From: Salegentibacter agarivorans
GTDB taxonomy: Bacteria > Bacteroidota > Bacteroidia > Flavobacteriales > Flavobacteriaceae
Direction of reading: 5' to 3'
Length of the DNA: 64,000 nucleotides
Assembly (NCBI RefSeq): GCF_900113135.1
Contig: NZ_FOOH01000013.1
Coordinates: 1-64,000 of the forward strand
Part shown: positions 63,008 to 64,000 of the stretch, in pieces
Numbering within the stretch: position 1 is the stretch's first letter
Layout: each line of letters begins with the position of its first letter
Notes under the pieces: generated by a model
Database searches by the model: none
The model's input: only the letters and a program-made list of their open reading frames with translations
What the model was told of the DNA's origin: nothing
Made by a program: the position numbers and the translations under genes

Positions 63008-63769
63008 ATGGCCGGACATAGTAAATGGGCAAATATAAAGCACCGCAAAGGTGCACAGGATAAGAAACGTGCAAAGCAGTTTACCCGAGCAATTAAAGAG
63101 ATTAGTGTGGCTGTAAAAGAAGGCGGCGGACCCGATCCTGAAGCTAATCCCGCGCTGCGTAATGCCATTTCTAATGCCAAGGGTGTGAATATGCCCAAAG
63201 ACACTATAGAACGCGCTATAAAGAAAGCCAGCGGCGCTGATGCCGATAATTATGAACTCGTAACCTTTGAAGGTTACGGACCCAACGGAATCGCGTTCTT
63301 TATTGAATGTACTACCGATAATACCAATAGAACCGTGGCTTCAGTTCGATCTACTTTTTCTAAAAATGGTGGAAACTTAGGAACCAATGGTTCACTGGAA
63401 TTCCTATTTGATAAAAAAGGAGTATTTACCATTGAACGGGAGAAAATAGAGATGAATCTCGAAGAATTTGAACTCGAACTTATTGAAGGTGGCGCTTCAA
63501 AAATTGAAAAGGAAGATGATTATATCACTATTTATACCGATTTTAATGATTTCGGCTTAATGGCTTCTAAATTAGAAGAATTGGAAATTGAAGTAAAATC
63601 TTCTGAAGTTCAAAGAATTCCTATGAATACTGTAGAATTACCTGTGGAAGACGCCAAAAAAATCCTGAACCTCGTTGAAAAATTTGAAGACGACGACGAT
63701 GTTCAAAACGTTTATCACAACATGGAAATTACCGATAACTTAATGGAAGAAATGGAAAAAGAAGCTTAA
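63008..63769 (+). CDS. yebC: YebC/PmpR-family regulatory protein (TACO1 family)
   Basis: A 253-residue protein with the invariant start MAGHSKWANIKHRKGAQDKK, then LRNAISNAKGVNMPKDTIERAIKKA, FEGYGPNGIAFFIECTTDN and SVRSTFSKNGGNLGTNGS. YebC-type proteins are described both as transcription regulators and as translation factors that relieve ribosome stalling, for example at proline stretches. The C-terminal acidic tail DDDDVQNVYHNME is usual. It is monocistronic and converges on the partial gene at the right edge with no spacer. Confidence 0.96.
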   Translation: MAGHSKWANIKHRKGAQDKKRAKQFTRAIKEISVAVKEGGGPDPEANPALRNAISNAKGVNMPKDTIERAIKKASGADADNYELVTFEGYGPNGIAFFIECTTDNTNRTVASVRSTFSKNGGNLGTNGSLEFLFDKKGVFTIEREKIEMNLEEFELELIEGGASKIEKEDDYITIYTDFNDFGLMASKLEELEIEVKSSEVQRIPMNTVELPVEDAKKILNLVEKFEDDDDVQNVYHNMEITDNLMEEMEKEA

Positions 63770-64000
63770 TTATTTTTCCTGCTCCTGTTCTTCTCTATCA
63801 CCCTCTAAAGCGTCAACCGTTTCCTCTTCATCTATGGTTTCGTTGTAATCTTCTTCTCCTTTTTCTTCACGCTGAATTTTCTTTCCTAGGTAAACTAACT
63901 GAAATCCTTCCTCAATCTCCACATCTGAGCTGTGCGAAGGTATAATAGTTAACCCTCCCTTGTTATTTTTTACAAATAGCGGAATAATATCAGGATCGGT
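63770..64000 (-). CDS. C-terminal part of a protein running off the right edge (possible transporter with TrkA_C-like end)
   Basis: The minus strand is open from the window end to a TAA at 63772-63770, giving 76 residues. The visible part reads DPDIIPLFVKNNKGGLTIIP, a short beta-rich piece ending FQLVYLGKK, then a very acidic tail rich in Glu and Asp. The beta-rich piece is like the RCK/TrkA_C end of cation:proton antiporters, but this is a weak guess. The stop lies directly next to the yebC stop, so the two genes converge end to end. Confidence 0.6.
   Translation of the reverse strand, partial: TDPDIIPLFVKNNKGGLTIIPSHSSDVEIEEGFQLVYLGKKIQREEKGEEDYNETIDEEETVDALEGDREEQEQEK

Overview
The window is a chromosomal segment of a marine-type member of the Bacteroidota, most likely Flavobacteriaceae of the Gramella/Zunongwangia/Salegentibacter kind (inference). 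The evidence is low G+C, two SusC/SusD pairs, Bacteroidota promoters (TAnnTTTG) without Shine-Dalgarno sites, many lipoproteins, an ISAon1-type insertion-sequence relic and short GC-rich palindromic repeats scattered between genes.

Region 1 (1-24.3 kb) is a rhamnoside utilisation island. It opens with the 3' end of an IS3-family transposase. A leftward operon follows: SusC, SusD and two GH78 alpha-L-rhamnosidases. A rightward GH106 rhamnosidase lies next to it. A GntR-type regulator then diverges from a complete L-rhamnose catabolic operon: aldolase/dehydrogenase fusion, isomerase, kinase, FMN lactate dehydrogenase and an NCS1-like permease. Surface enzymes would release rhamnose, SusCD would bring oligosaccharides in, and the operon would yield DHAP plus pyruvate. 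A 20-bp site is shared by the susC, GH106 and catabolic promoters. In two of the three it sits exactly 19 bp from the -7 element, so one regulator probably controls the whole island.

Region 2 (24.3-31.7 kb) is mostly core genome: a degenerate ISAon1 element, a CAU-anticodon tRNA with its terminator, methylmalonyl-CoA epimerase, rbfA, an FtsX/LolE-type permease, dusB and a TonB-dependent receptor. Interspersed palindromic repeats lie between them, and one has extended the epimerase reading frame.

Region 3 (31.8-60.3 kb) is a nearly continuous set of genes that together look like a peptidoglycan (murein) scavenging locus. It encodes a NagZ-AmiE-like GH3/beta-lactamase fusion, NagX, a ROK regulator, a NagB/PIG-L deacetylase fusion, two zinc amidases (one AmiD-like lipoprotein), a 1264-residue phosphodiester glycosidase/phosphoesterase, an NlpC/P60 endopeptidase, an L-Ala-D/L-Glu epimerase, a sodium:solute symporter, a DigH-like GHL10 glycosidase, a SusC/SusD pair, a DeoR regulator, MurQ, a GH20 hexosaminidase and an FucP/NagP-type sugar transporter. 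Peptide stripping, glycan cleavage, uptake, lactyl-ether removal, deacetylation/deamination and dipeptide epimerisation are all represented. A MurNAc/GlcNAc kinase is the obvious gap.

Region 4 (60.5-64 kb) returns to core genes: lepA, a RelE/ParE-type toxin-antitoxin pair, yebC, and the 3' end of a gene running in from the right edge.
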